Below, in pieces: positions 15,075 through 15,198 of a stretch of DNA of 15,198 nt. A program made the position numbers and the translations under genes. Origin of the DNA: Gammaproteobacteria bacterium (lineage in GTDB: Bacteria > Pseudomonadota > Gammaproteobacteria > GRL18); NCBI GenBank assembly GCA_030632625.1, contig DAOVUK010000018.1, forward strand, positions 1 through 15,198, given 5' to 3'. The notes beneath the pieces are model-generated. The model was not told the origin of the DNA. It made no database searches and was given only the letters and a program-made list of their open reading frames with translations. Each line of letters starts with the position of its first letter. Position 1 is the first letter of the stretch.

Positions 15075-15198
15075 CAATCCGTGAGGTAATACCAGACAAA
15101 CCAATAGAGCTTTATTTTTATATCTATGAGTTCTATAGTTAACTATAGAGAAACAGTAAAATATTATCCCAGGTGTCAGTACCCTGTTTTACACTTAC
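15075..15198. other. Intergenic sequence downstream of ppkA, no gene seen
   Basis: These last 124 bases are AT-rich and contain no start of a recognisable gene. In P. aeruginosa HSI-I the tagT gene follows ppkA; nothing resembling it begins here. I see no GC-rich terminator hairpin. The only structured element is the palindrome at 15132-15149. Confidence 0.6.
15132..15149. promoter_or_regulatory. 18-bp perfect palindrome, possible operator
   Basis: TCTATAGTTAACTATAGA is a perfect inverted repeat with no spacer. It has no T-run on either side, so it is a poor terminator and more like a binding site for a dimeric protein. The half TCTATAG also appears in the divergent region next to tssA (1425-1437, TCTATAGTCTAGA). 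Confidence 0.35.

Noticed and set aside
15132..15149. Palindrome after ppkA as the operon terminator
   Set aside because: The stem is almost all A/T and no T-run follows on either strand.
1..15198. A wholly new multi-gene system
   Set aside because: All ten genes fall into known T6SS families in a known order; novelty is limited to the PpkA periplasmic region and non-coding elements.

Overview
The window holds about two thirds of a type VI secretion system (T6SS) locus and almost nothing else. It suggests a Gram-negative proteobacterium, most likely a gammaproteobacterium: TssJ is an outer-membrane lipoprotein, TssL carries a peptidoglycan-binding OmpA-type domain, and the gene order is that of the Pseudomonas aeruginosa HSI-I cluster. 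Base composition looks moderately AT-leaning in the genes and clearly AT-rich in the gaps. I cannot name the genus.

Layout. On the minus strand, reading leftwards, are tssA (1404-355) and the first 45 codons of tssB (136 to the left edge), so the sheath and baseplate genes presumably continue outside the window. Between them lies a nested inverted-repeat element (about 196-321) resembling a MITE or palindromic repeat. A gap of about 500 bases (1405-1900) separates tssA from a divergent plus-strand operon: fha/tagH - tssJ - tssK - tssL - tssM - tagF - pppA - ppkA. The operon is tightly packed, with overlapping or nearly overlapping tssK/tssL, tssM/tagF and tagF/pppA junctions. The last 124 bases hold an 18-bp perfect palindrome but no recognisable gene.

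How the genes work together. TssJ, TssL and TssM form the envelope-spanning membrane complex. TssK links it to the baseplate, TssA primes and caps tail assembly, and TssB is half of the contractile sheath. The other four genes form the threonine-phosphorylation switch of T6SS: PpkA (transmembrane Ser/Thr kinase), PppA (PP2C phosphatase), Fha (phosphothreonine reader) and TagF (post-translational repressor).

The backbone is a known system. The most unusual parts are: the periplasmic half of PpkA, which has no recognisable von Willebrand A domain and shows about five degenerate helical repeats of about 97 residues; its non-RD catalytic loop; a Thr-centred motif shared by the N-termini of TssL and PpkA that could be the Fha ligand; the palindromic element between tssA and tssB; and a terminator-like hairpin oriented on the minus strand inside the divergent promoter region.
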